From Mesorhizobium sp. Root157 (GTDB lineage Bacteria; Pseudomonadota; Alphaproteobacteria; Rhizobiales; Rhizobiaceae), in contig NZ_LMGJ01000012.1 in assembly GCF_001427385.1 (NCBI RefSeq), forward strand, positions 326,783 through 390,782: a DNA stretch of 64,000 nucleotides, read 5' to 3'. A model generated the notes under the pieces. It was not told the DNA's origin and did not search any database. It was given only the letters and a program-made list of their open reading frames with translations. Shown here one piece after another: positions 56,507-64,000 of the stretch; the first letter of the stretch is position 1; the number at the start of each line of letters is the position of its first letter. The translations under genes and the position numbers were made by a program.

Positions 56507-57277
56507 GTGAGCGACTTGGGTACCGATATTTTCTCTCTTGCCGGCCGCACGGCTGTCGTCACCGGCGGAAGCCGTGGCATCGGCGCAGCCATCGTCGAGC
56601 TTTTCCTTCGCTACGGCGCCAAGGTCGTCTTCTGCCATGCCGATGACGCTGCAGAGGCGCAGGCCCTGACGGCTCGCCTTGCCGGCGAGGGCTTTTCCGT
56701 ATCCGGCCAGGAATGCGACGTCGCTGACCAGGCCGCGGTCGAGGCGTTTGCGCGGTTCGCAAAGGCCGAACTGGGTCACGTGGACATCCTGGTCAACAGC
56801 GCTGGCGTGAGCGGCGACAAGGCATTCGAGGACATCGCGGTCGCGGATTTCGACCGCATGACCGACATCAACCTGCGAGGAACGTTCCTGATGACACAGG
56901 CGTTTTTCTCCGAAATGGTCGAGCGAAAATACGGCCGCGTGATCAATCTTGCCTCGCAACTCGCTTACAAGGGCGCGCCGGCGATGGCGCATTATTGCGC
57001 CTCCAAGGGCGGCGTGGTCGGCTTTACGCGGGCGCTTTCCTACGATGGCGCTCCCCATGGCGTGACGGTCAATGCCATCGCGCCCGGTCCGATCGAAACG
57101 GCGCAACTCGCCGGAATGACGGACGATTGGCGGCGCATGAAACATGCCGAACTGCCGATCGGCCGTTTCGGAACCGTCGACGAGATCGCGCCGGTGGCAC
57201 TGCTGCTTGCCTCCGCGGCAGGTTCCTATTTCGTCGGCCAGACGCTGTCGCCCAATGGCGGCGACGTGATGCTCTGA
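56507..57277 (+). CDS. SDR family oxidoreductase (FabG-like)
   Basis: 256-residue classical short-chain dehydrogenase. NAD(P) loop TGGSRGIGAAIVELF, NSAGVSGD, Y163-C-A-S-K167 with the preceding Ser in NLASQ, and NAIAPGPIETAQL. VGQTLSPNGGDVML is the usual C-terminal end. It starts at a GTG right after the epimerase stop. It probably oxidises a hydroxyl of the pathway intermediate; the substrate is unknown. Confidence 0.9.
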   Translation: MSDLGTDIFSLAGRTAVVTGGSRGIGAAIVELFLRYGAKVVFCHADDAAEAQALTARLAGEGFSVSGQECDVADQAAVEAFARFAKAELGHVDILVNSAGVSGDKAFEDIAVADFDRMTDINLRGTFLMTQAFFSEMVERKYGRVINLASQLAYKGAPAMAHYCASKGGVVGFTRALSYDGAPHGVTVNAIAPGPIETAQLAGMTDDWRRMKHAELPIGRFGTVDEIAPVALLLASAAGSYFVGQTLSPNGGDVML

Positions 57278-57281
57278 CGCC

Positions 57282-58889
57282 ATGCTGCAGCGCAACCCCG
57301 CATTTGAAGACCGAACGCCCCGACGTATCCTGCGCGGCGTGGACCGGCTCGCCGATCTGGTCGAGTTGACGCTTGGACCGGTCGGCCGTTCCGTGCTGAT
57401 CGATCGCGGTGCTGCCTTGCCGCTTGTCGGCGACAGCGGCTATGCGGTTGCAACGCATTTCGATATGGCCGACCCGGTGGCGCAAAGCGGTGTCCAGGCG
57501 CTCCGCCATCTTGCCTGGGAAATGTCGCGCGATTTCGGCGATGGCGCGGCCACCGCGATCGTGCTTGCCCGTGCCGTCCTGGCCGGGTTGGTCAACATGA
57601 TGGATGCAGGTTACGACCCGCAGCATCTCGGCGACGCGGTCGTTCGCCGTGCGAAGGCAATTGCTGCGCAGATCGAAGCGAGCGCCGTTCCGGCAAACGA
57701 CATCGGCACGTTGAGGGCGGTCGCGACGACGGCAGCCGGGGGCGATGCCGGGTTGGGTGGCGCGATAGGCGAAGCCTTCCATTCCGTCGGCAGGGCGGGC
57801 ACCGTCATCGTGGAAGCTGGGCACGGCGTTGGCGACGAGATCGAGACGCGGCCGGGACTGCATTTCGGCTCCGGCTGGCTTTCGCCGGCCTTCGTCACCG
57901 ACGACGCACTCGGCAAGGCGATCTACGATGACGCCTATATCCTCGTCGCCAGTGGCCGTATCGATCGCTTCGACGAGATCCTGCCCATGCTGGAAGTGTT
58001 TTCCCAGCGCAAGAAGCCGTTGATCGTCGTCGCCGGCGAAGTGGCGGGTGAAGCGCTGGCAACGCTGGTGCTCAACCGGCGCAAGGCCGGTGCGCTGGTT
58101 TGCGCGGTGGCGGCGCCTGGCGCTGGCGACTGGAAAGCCATGAACCTGGGCGATATCGCGACTGCCACCGGCGCTACCTTGATTGGTGACGAGAGCGGCC
58201 ATCGCTTGGCCGACATCAAGCCTGCAATGGTCGGGCGCGCCCGCCGCATCGAGATCGGCCGAAACCATACGGCGATTGCCGGCGGCGCCGCCGATCCGCA
58301 GGCGCTTGAAGCGCGCATGGCCCACATCCGGGGTGAAATCGCCAGCGCGCGGCATCTTGCCTACGACCGCGAGCAGCATGAACTGCGGCTTGCCCGTCTT
58401 TCCGGCGCAATTGCCCTTATCCGGATCGGCGCTGCGACAAAGCCCGCACTTGACCAAAGGCTGGAAGTTGCCAAACGTGCGGTCGCCGCGACAAGAAGCG
58501 CTCGCGCCGCCGGCGTCGTGCCGGGCGGCGGCACAAGCCTCTTTCGCGCTGCCGTTCAGGCAGCCGAAGCGGCGAGCGGCAGCGAGACCGAACTGATGGC
58601 CGCCAATGTTCTGGCGGGCGCGTTGGGCGCGCCGCTGCGCGCCATCGTCTCGAATCGCGGTCGCGACGCCGCGCACATGGCAGGCCTTGTAGCCGCCTCT
58701 TCCGATAGCTCCAGCGGCTACGACGCCGCCGGCGATCGGATCACGAACCTGCATGCGGCCGGCATCATCGACGCATGCGAGGTCATGGTCGAGGCTCTGA
58801 CGCGAGCTGTCGCCACGGCCGCCACGCTTGGCTCGGTCGCGGCAGCGACTGCGTCTGCCTCGAAACGAAACGACCGGGGCGCAGCATGA
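57282..58889 (+). CDS. Divergent GroEL-like chaperonin (Cpn60 paralog) in a catabolic operon
   Basis: 535 residues aligning along the whole GroEL length with almost no gaps: TLGPVGRSVLID (30-41), GDGAATAIVLA (86-96), LHFGSGWLSPAF, EILPMLEVF, GEALATLVLN, VPGGGTSLFRA. Against E. coli GroEL, D87 is kept, but D52 is S52, T89 and T90 are Ala, and the D398 position is R399, so ATP hydrolysis is probably impaired. Apical GroES/substrate hydrophobics are mostly retained, except that Y203 is Ala. The Gly/Met tail is absent (it ends SASKRNDRGAA). No groES is nearby. It lies between an SDR (4 bases) and the ABC ATPase (overlapping an ATG). Dedicated chaperonins such as MimG are precedents; the client here is unknown. 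Confidence 0.9.
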   Translation: MLQRNPAFEDRTPRRILRGVDRLADLVELTLGPVGRSVLIDRGAALPLVGDSGYAVATHFDMADPVAQSGVQALRHLAWEMSRDFGDGAATAIVLARAVLAGLVNMMDAGYDPQHLGDAVVRRAKAIAAQIEASAVPANDIGTLRAVATTAAGGDAGLGGAIGEAFHSVGRAGTVIVEAGHGVGDEIETRPGLHFGSGWLSPAFVTDDALGKAIYDDAYILVASGRIDRFDEILPMLEVFSQRKKPLIVVAGEVAGEALATLVLNRRKAGALVCAVAAPGAGDWKAMNLGDIATATGATLIGDESGHRLADIKPAMVGRARRIEIGRNHTAIAGGAADPQALEARMAHIRGEIASARHLAYDREQHELRLARLSGAIALIRIGAATKPALDQRLEVAKRAVAATRSARAAGVVPGGGTSLFRAAVQAAEAASGSETELMAANVLAGALGAPLRAIVSNRGRDAAHMAGLVAASSDSSSGYDAAGDRITNLHAAGIIDACEVMVEALTRAVATAATLGSVAAATASASKRNDRGAA

Positions 58890-58984
58890 TGCCAAAGCCG
58901 TCCCGTCATACCACCACCCTCGCGACCGGCCCGACCGCCGGCCGTCAGGCGCGTCGGCGCGCCGATGCGCAAAAGGAAACCAGG

Positions 58985-60109
58985 ATGCCAGAAGCAACAC
59001 CGCAAACATTGCCGCCCGATGCCGGTTCCACGGCTTTGCCGCCCATGCTCGAAGTTATCGAGGCGACGCATCGCTATGGCGATGTCGTGGCGCTCGACGG
59101 CGTCACCGTGGTTGCCCGGCAGGGCGAATTCCTGACCATCCTCGGTGAAAGCGGCTCCGGCAAGACGACGCTGCTGCGCATCATCTCCGGGCTGGAGCGT
59201 CCGACCGCGGCCAAGGGCGTGCGTATCGGCGGCGCCGACGTGTCGGAGCTTGGCGCCAGCGATCGCGATTGCACGACGGTGTTCCAGCATTATGCCCTGT
59301 TTCCCCACATGTCCGTGCGGGAGAACGTGGAATACGGCCTGAAAGTGCGTGGCGTCGCGGCTTTCGAACGCCGCAAACGGGCCATGGAAGCGCTTGAACT
59401 GGTTCGCCTCGCCCATACGTCGGAGCGGCGCATCCACCAGTTGAGCGGCGGTGAACGTCAGCGGGTCGCGCTGGCACGCGCCTTCGTGACCCGGCCTTCC
59501 ATCCTGCTGCTCGACGAACCGCTGGGCGCGCTCGACGAGAAGTTGCGCCTCGACATGCAGGAAGAACTGATCGCCATTCAGCGCAATCTCGGCATCACCT
59601 TCGTCTACATCACCCACAGCCAGGAAGAAGCCCTGACCATGAGTGATCGCGTGCTTCTTATGAAGTCGGGCAAGATCGCCCAGGAAGGGCAGCCGACCGA
59701 GCTTTTCGACCGTCCGAACAGCGCTTTCGCGGCCAGGTTCATGGGCGTGGAGAATATTCTCGAAGGCATCATCGAAAAAGTCGCGCTGCCTTACGTGACG
59801 CTCAGCACCGGCGGCCATTCCATCACCGGCCAATGGTGCGGCAAATCCACGCCTCGCGTGGGGGCAAAGGCGGTAACCGGCGTCCGCGCCGAGCGCGTGC
59901 GCCTTTCGAACGTCAATGAGGCCCCTGCGTCGGCCAACGGGTTTTCCTGCCGCCGCACGGCCTCGGTCTACAAGGGCAAATACCTCGACCTGACGCTGGA
60001 TACGGAGGTCGGCCCGATCCGGTCCCGGCTCTGGGATGTCGACGCCGCGCCAGCCGAACCCACCTTCATCCACTGGTCGCACGACACGTGCACCGTCATG
60101 GATCCCTGA
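58985..60109 (+). CDS. ABC transporter ATP-binding protein, spermidine/putrescine type
   Basis: PotA-like ATPase that powers import through the two permeases below. Walker A is LGESGSGKTTLLRI, the Q-loop FQHYALFPHMSV, signature LSGGERQRVALARAF, Walker B ILLLDEPLGALDEKLR, and H-loop YITHSQEEALTMSD. A C-terminal TOBE-like regulatory domain covers about 270-374. ATG 58985 has AAAGGA upstream and gives 374 residues; the frame is open further, and ATGs at 58886/58889 overlap the chaperonin stop, so a longer form coupled to the chaperonin is possible. Confidence 0.93.
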   Translation: MPEATPQTLPPDAGSTALPPMLEVIEATHRYGDVVALDGVTVVARQGEFLTILGESGSGKTTLLRIISGLERPTAAKGVRIGGADVSELGASDRDCTTVFQHYALFPHMSVRENVEYGLKVRGVAAFERRKRAMEALELVRLAHTSERRIHQLSGGERQRVALARAFVTRPSILLLDEPLGALDEKLRLDMQEELIAIQRNLGITFVYITHSQEEALTMSDRVLLMKSGKIAQEGQPTELFDRPNSAFAARFMGVENILEGIIEKVALPYVTLSTGGHSITGQWCGKSTPRVGAKAVTGVRAERVRLSNVNEAPASANGFSCRRTASVYKGKYLDLTLDTEVGPIRSRLWDVDAAPAEPTFIHWSHDTCTVMDP

Positions 60110-60119
60110 ACGGATCCAT
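60098..60119 (+). repeat. Intercistronic hairpin between ABC ATPase and binding-protein genes
   Basis: ATGGATCC (60098-60105) and GGATCCAT (60112-60119) form a perfect 8-bp stem with a 6-base loop that spans the ATPase stop codon. It lies 63 bases before the binding-protein start, where it could protect the 5' end of a processed, more abundant binding-protein mRNA. Confidence 0.5.
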
Positions 60120-60181
60120 CCACGATTCCGCGACCGTCAAGAAACGGCGATGGAACAACCGGAAGCAAAGGGAGTGAACAT

Positions 60182-61378
60182 ATGTCTACAGTAGAGAGCA
60201 ACGACTTCGGCATGAGCCGGCGTTCGTTTCTGAAATCCGCCGGCGTCAGCGTCGCCTTTGCCGGCTCCAGCCTTGGCTTTGCCAGCCTCGGATTTGCGCA
60301 GGAAACCGTGCTGCACGCCTATGGCGTCACCACCGCGCAGATGGATGACCCCAGCCTGATCAGCAAGGCTACCGGCATCAAGCTGGAATTCACGCCGACG
60401 GATGCCGACATTGGCGTCTTCATGCGCGATGCGCTCGCCAACAATATCGGCGAAACGCACGACATCATGATCTTCGACGGCGGCACGCAGGATATCCTGG
60501 GCCCGCAGGGATTCTATGCCGAGATCGACGAGACGAACCCGGCGCTCGACCTTTGGGACCGGACGCCGGATTTCTGGAAAAAGTCCGACATCAGCGTCTA
60601 TGACGGCAAGACCTACGGCGTGCCGATCCTCGGCAACTGCGACGCCTTCGCCTATTTCGCCGACGCCATCGGCGCCAACCCGAACGGCCAGGATGAAATC
60701 CCTTATTCGGTCCTCTACGAAGACGACCGCACCCGCGGCCGCGTCGCGCTGGATCGCGTTTTCTCCCAGTCGCTCGCCTGCATGGCCAATTTCCTCAAGG
60801 TCAATGGACGCCTGCAGATCGAAGACCCGGCGAACCTGACGCCCGAGCAGGCCAAGGCCGTCGTCGACTATGCGGTCGAGCGCAAGAAGGCCGGCACCTT
60901 CCGCACGCTGCACAACAGCTTCGAGGAGCAGGTGCAGCTCATTCAAAACCGCGAAGTCGACGTTCTCGAATGCTGGGAGCCGGCGGTGAAGGAAGCGGAA
61001 AAGACCATGAAGGACAAGGCTCCGGTCTATGCCTACGCGGTCGAGGGTGGCAAGAAGTGGGGTCACGGCGCCTACGTTCCGAAGCAGGCGCTGGAGCGCG
61101 GCAATGGCGAGGCCATCTACAAGGTCCTCAACTACTTCCTCGGCGGCGAGTTCCGGGCCTATCAGGCGCGCGACCGCTCCTATGCCGGACCCAACATGGA
61201 TCTGGGCGTGGAATATGCCGAGAAGTCCGGCTGGAGCCCCGAGCAGGTCGAAGAACTGCGCGCAACCGACAAGAAGATCTCCCGCAAGATGTCGAACCCG
61301 AACGCGTTCTGGGCCAAGCCGACGGCACCGCACGCCGACGTCATGGAACAGGAGTGGCAGCGCTTCCTGAGCGCCTGA
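60182..61378 (+). CDS. Periplasmic substrate-binding protein, PotD-like, Tat-exported
   Basis: 398-residue extracytoplasmic receptor for the importer. A Tat signal is plain: S12-R-R-S-F-L-K followed by a hydrophobic stretch ending near F-A-Q-E. The mature part has the two-lobe binding-protein layout with IFDGGTQDILGPQGFYAEID, YGVPILGNCDAFAYF and ECWEPAVKEAEKTM. Tat export means it folds, possibly with a cofactor or quickly, before crossing the membrane. ATG 60182 has GGGAGTGA upstream. Hairpins flank the gene on both sides. Ligand unknown; the family transports polyamines and related amines or acids. Confidence 0.92.
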   Translation: MSTVESNDFGMSRRSFLKSAGVSVAFAGSSLGFASLGFAQETVLHAYGVTTAQMDDPSLISKATGIKLEFTPTDADIGVFMRDALANNIGETHDIMIFDGGTQDILGPQGFYAEIDETNPALDLWDRTPDFWKKSDISVYDGKTYGVPILGNCDAFAYFADAIGANPNGQDEIPYSVLYEDDRTRGRVALDRVFSQSLACMANFLKVNGRLQIEDPANLTPEQAKAVVDYAVERKKAGTFRTLHNSFEEQVQLIQNREVDVLECWEPAVKEAEKTMKDKAPVYAYAVEGGKKWGHGAYVPKQALERGNGEAIYKVLNYFLGGEFRAYQARDRSYAGPNMDLGVEYAEKSGWSPEQVEELRATDKKISRKMSNPNAFWAKPTAPHADVMEQEWQRFLSA

Positions 61379-61405
61379 CCACCGTCGTCAAAAGTACAAA
61401 TCGAA

Positions 61406-61429
61406 CCCGCCGGGCTGATCCTCGGCGGG
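61406..61429 (+). repeat. Intercistronic hairpin after the binding-protein gene
   Basis: CCCGCCG (61406-61412) and CGGCGGG (61423-61429) form a perfect 7-bp GC stem with a 10-base loop and no T-run, 27 bases after the binding-protein stop. It is a likely 3' stabiliser or partial terminator that lowers permease expression relative to the binding protein. Confidence 0.55.
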
Positions 61430-61442
61430 GAAAGGTTGAGGC

Positions 61443-62357
61443 ATGACCGCACTCGCTCTCTCATCATCGCCCCGTCGCCGCTGGCGGCTGCCGGGCACCG
61501 CCACAGGTTGGTTCACGGGCTGGTTCCTCGTGATGTGGATCGGCGTGGTCGTGCTGCCTCTGCTGATCATCTCGGCGTTCAGCTTCTTCAGCATGCGCCA
61601 GTATCAGATCGTCTACGATCCGACGTTCGCCACTTGGACCAGCCTTGTCGAGACGGGACGCTGGGTGGTCGTGCTACGCACCATCCGCTTCGCGGTGTCG
61701 GTGACGTTCCTCGAAATCCTGGTGGCGTTCCCCTTCGCGCTCTGGTTGGCAAAGGGCTGCCGCTCCGCTGCGGTCCGCGCCGGCGTCATCACGCTTTTGA
61801 CCATCCCGTTTTTCATTGATGCTTCGTCGCGCATCATCGTCTGGCGTTCGATCCTGGGCACCAACGGCGTCGTCAACAATCTCCTCGTCGGCAGCGGCCT
61901 CATCGACAAGCCGCTGACATGGCTTCTCTATTCGGATTTCTCCGTCAGCTTCGGCATGTTCGGCAGCTATTTCCCGACCGCCGTGTTTCCGATCTTCCTG
62001 ACGCTTAGCCTGATCGACGACGATCTCATCAAGGCCAGTGCCGATCTGGGCGCCAGCCGCCTGCAGACCTTGCGCCACGTCATCCTGCCTTTGGCCATGC
62101 CTGGCATCGTCGGTGGCATCGTGTTCACCTTCGTGCCGTTGATGGCGGCCTGGATCGAGCCGCAACTGCTCGGCGGCGGCCAGGTGAACCTGCTCGGCCA
62201 GTCCATCCAGAGCGCGCTGACCAACCTTAATTATCCCGTTGCGGCGGCGCTCTCGACCATCGTCATCGCGGTGCTCGTCCTGATGCTGGCGGCGCTGGTC
62301 GTCAGCCTGCGCGGACGCTTCAAGATGTCGTCCCTGTTCCAGAGCCTTGATCGTTAG
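61443..62357 (+). CDS. ABC transporter permease, PotB-like
   Basis: 304-residue inner-membrane permease with about six helices. The cytoplasmic EAA loop that contacts the ATPase is A-S-A-D-L-G-A-S-R-L-Q-T-L-R-H-V-I-L-P in KASADLGASRLQTLRHV. The N-terminus WFTGWFLVMWIGVVVLPLLIISAFSFF is the first helix. It pairs with the next permease to form the channel. Confidence 0.93.
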   Translation: MTALALSSSPRRRWRLPGTATGWFTGWFLVMWIGVVVLPLLIISAFSFFSMRQYQIVYDPTFATWTSLVETGRWVVVLRTIRFAVSVTFLEILVAFPFALWLAKGCRSAAVRAGVITLLTIPFFIDASSRIIVWRSILGTNGVVNNLLVGSGLIDKPLTWLLYSDFSVSFGMFGSYFPTAVFPIFLTLSLIDDDLIKASADLGASRLQTLRHVILPLAMPGIVGGIVFTFVPLMAAWIEPQLLGGGQVNLLGQSIQSALTNLNYPVAAALSTIVIAVLVLMLAALVVSLRGRFKMSSLFQSLDR

Positions 62358-62367
62358 GAGGCCCGCA

Positions 62368-63234
62368 ATGACCCCCGCCGTGACCAGTGTCGCAGAAACA
62401 AACGCAATACCACCGCGCGGTCGCAAGATGCAGCGTCCATTGCTCGATCGGATCGCCGAAGCGTCGGGCTGGAACGTGGTTGCCATCGCGCTCGGCACGA
62501 TCGCGCTCGCCCTCATCTATGGCCCGCTGATCTGGCTTGGCGTGATGTCGTTCAGCGCCGAGCCCTTGTCCGGAAAGCCCTATCCGCTGACGTTTGCCCA
62601 CTACGGCTTGTTGTTTTCGAACGACAAGTGGCACGCTCCCTTCGTCAAGAGCGTCGTTCTGGGCCTTGTCGTGGCCCTGGCCTGCATGATCGTCGGCACC
62701 TTCCTGGCCCGCGCGCTTGTGCGGCTGAAAAGGCCGGGCGGCGTTTTGTTTGTCGCCCTTTTGCCGCTGTTCGTTCCGGGCCTGACGATCGGGGCTGCCC
62801 TGTTCATCTTCCTGCGCACGACGCTCGACCTTCGCCTGGGCATGTGGTCGCTGTTCATCGGGCACATGGTCTGGGCTTTCCCGTTCGCGTTGCTGCTGAT
62901 CCTGATCGTCACCATCCGCTTCGACGTGAAGCTGATCCAGGCGGCCGAGGATCTCGGCGCCAAGCCGCTGCGCTGCTTCCTCGATATCGAATTGCCGCTG
63001 CTCATGCCCGGCATATCGGGAGCCGGCATCTTCAGCTTCCTTTTGTCGTTCAACGAGTTGCTGCGCTCCACCTTCCTGCGAGGCAGCGAGACGACCATGC
63101 CGGTCTACAATTGGGCCATGGCGTCGGCGCAGCAGTCGCAGGTGCCGATCGTGTTTTCGCTCTCGACCCTCATCCTGGCCGTCACCTTACCCCTGATGGG
63201 TGGCCTGTTCTTCATGCTGTTCGCGCGCAAGTGA
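62368..63234 (+). CDS. ABC transporter permease, PotC-like
   Basis: 288-residue second permease. The EAA loop is AAEDLGAKPLRCFLDIELPLLMPGI. About six helices, the first near residues 35-60. ATG 62368 is preceded by TAGGAGG at 62355-62361, which overlaps the stop of the first permease, so it is tightly coupled. The frame from 62347 is open but not used. Confidence 0.93.
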   Translation: MTPAVTSVAETNAIPPRGRKMQRPLLDRIAEASGWNVVAIALGTIALALIYGPLIWLGVMSFSAEPLSGKPYPLTFAHYGLLFSNDKWHAPFVKSVVLGLVVALACMIVGTFLARALVRLKRPGGVLFVALLPLFVPGLTIGAALFIFLRTTLDLRLGMWSLFIGHMVWAFPFALLLILIVTIRFDVKLIQAAEDLGAKPLRCFLDIELPLLMPGISGAGIFSFLLSFNELLRSTFLRGSETTMPVYNWAMASAQQSQVPIVFSLSTLILAVTLPLMGGLFFMLFARK

Positions 63235-63264
63235 TCACTCAAAGTGACCACTCTTGGCGCCAAG
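63230..63264. promoter_or_regulatory. Direct repeat plus palindrome before the nitrilase gene
   Basis: AGTGATCACT (63230-63239) and AGTGACCACT (63243-63252) are near-identical 10-mers spaced 13 bases apart. They are followed at once by the 12-base perfect palindrome CTTGGCGCCAAG (63253-63264). The arrangement is operator-like and might give the amidohydrolase its own control. No promoter hexamers were found. Confidence 0.35.
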
Positions 63265-63299
63265 CGCGATTTCCCTGAAACACAATTCCGGAGGCCCAA

Positions 63300-64000
63300 T
63301 TGACCGACACCGTAACCGTTGCCGTTGCCCAAGTCCCTGCCAAGCTTGGCGATGTCCGTGCCAATCTGGACGCCATGGACGGCTATCTGCGCGAAGCTGC
63401 CGCCAAGCGGGCAAAGCTGCTCGTTCTGCCTGAATGCTACCTGTCGGGCTATATGTTCGACGACCGCGCCGCCGCTGCCGCCGCAGCCATCTCCGCCGAC
63501 AGCGCCGAGATCGGCGAGATCGTCGCCATGTGCGCCAAGCACGGCCTCGAGTTGATCGTCGGCTTCCTCGAGGTGAACGGCGACAAGCTTTACAATTCGG
63601 CGGCTGTCGTGGGTGCGTCCGGCGTGATCGGCATCCACCGCAAGCGCCACCTGCCGTTCCTCGGCGCCGACCGCTTCGTCGACGAGCCGTCTGGCACCGA
63701 ATTGTCGCTGTTTGAAACGTGCGTGGGCAAGGTCGGCGTGGCCATCTGCTACGAGATCCGCTTCCCCGAAATCATGCGCTCGCTTGCCCTGGCAGGCGCG
63801 GACTTCGTTGCCTTGCCGACCAACTGGCCGGTCCAGTCGGCGATCCTGGCGGAGCAGTTCACGCGCGTGCGCGCCGCCGAGAACTTCATCTACCTGCTCG
63901 TCGCCAACCGTGCCGACGCTGAAGGCGACGCCACCTTCCTCGGCCAGAGCCAGATCGTCGATCCGCTCGGGGCCGTGGTCGGCAATTCCGGCCGTTCGGA
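63300..64000 (+). CDS. Nitrilase-superfamily carbon-nitrogen hydrolase (3' end outside the window)
   Basis: The frame is open from TTG 63300 to the end of the window (about 233 residues). Family enzymes cleave amides, nitriles or carbamoyl groups with a Glu-Lys-Cys triad. All three residues are visible: E45 in LPECYLSG, K115 in HRKRHLP, C150 in AICYEIRFPE. GGAGG at 63291-63295 precedes the TTG. Intact family members have about 260-290 residues, so little is missing. As the last gene of the operon it suggests the imported compound, or an intermediate, contains an amide, carbamoyl or nitrile group. Confidence 0.9.
   Translation, partial: MTDTVTVAVAQVPAKLGDVRANLDAMDGYLREAAAKRAKLLVLPECYLSGYMFDDRAAAAAAAISADSAEIGEIVAMCAKHGLELIVGFLEVNGDKLYNSAAVVGASGVIGIHRKRHLPFLGADRFVDEPSGTELSLFETCVGKVGVAICYEIRFPEIMRSLALAGADFVALPTNWPVQSAILAEQFTRVRAAENFIYLLVANRADAEGDATFLGQSQIVDPLGAVVGNSGRS

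Noticed and set aside
57200..59000. A groES partner near the chaperonin gene.
   Set aside because: No frame of about 95-105 codons with GroES motifs was seen on either strand in this operon.

Overview
The window is about 64 kb of GC-rich, densely coding chromosome from an alphaproteobacterium of the order Rhizobiales. Its gene neighbourhoods look most like the Mesorhizobium/Aminobacter (Phyllobacteriaceae) branch; this is judged from gene content and order, not from a database search. Supporting markers are the aa3 oxidase cluster coxB-ctaD-ctaB-coxF-ctaG-coxC-DUF983-surf1 followed by ispH-thrB-rnhA, a CcrM-type GANTC methylase, an RgsP-like polar-growth receptor, type II homoserine kinase, IalB and DUF1344 proteins, and dispersed palindromic repeats. 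No rRNA, tRNA, CRISPR, insertion sequence or prophage was seen.

Region 1 (1-16.6 kb) is mostly housekeeping: end of an enoyl-CoA hydratase, pdxH, a surface lipoprotein, a CbpA-like J protein, fabI, a histidine phosphatase, a DUF1344 protein, aroC, a ribB whose GTP-cyclohydrolase-like half looks dead, an unknown membrane protein, an HDAC-like amidohydrolase, xseB, pirin, dxs, tlyA, a TrmA/RumA-type RNA methyltransferase, a RES-Xre toxin-antitoxin pair with a visible promoter and operator, and tldD. Region 2 (16.7-26.7 kb) is ialB and the respiratory oxidase operon, running on into ispH, thrB and rnhA. Region 3 (26.7-44.8 kb) holds peroxiredoxin, a DsbD-N protein, YqgE, the RgsP-like GGDEF/EAL receptor, an acetyltransferase, an M16 peptidase and threonine synthase, a lipoprotein, two HAD phosphatases, ccrM, mutY, a DciA-like protein, a DsbA-like lipoprotein and smc.

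Region 4 (44.8-51.8 kb) is accessory. A nucleotide-sugar 4,6-dehydratase faces an epimerase/sugar-transferase fusion, then two decayed genes (sulP and pntA remnants) flank a divergent Lrp regulator/class V aminotransferase pair, followed by a GlpM protein.

Region 5 (51.8-64 kb, continuing past the edge) is the most interesting part: an apparent catabolic locus for an unknown substrate. An IlvD/Edd dehydratase and an FCD-type GntR regulator run leftward. From the same intergenic region, which carries a perfect 9-bp-arm palindrome, a tight operon runs rightward: a COG1878 cyclase/hydrolase, an epimerase-like enzyme, an SDR, a divergent GroEL-like chaperonin without groES, a spermidine/putrescine-type ABC importer (ATPase, Tat-exported binding protein, two permeases) and a nitrilase-superfamily amidohydrolase cut by the window end. 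By hand alignment the chaperonin has lost two GroEL ATPase aspartates (D52 and D398) while keeping D87 and most apical hydrophobic positions. It may therefore be a dedicated, non-cycling chaperonin or scaffold for this pathway.
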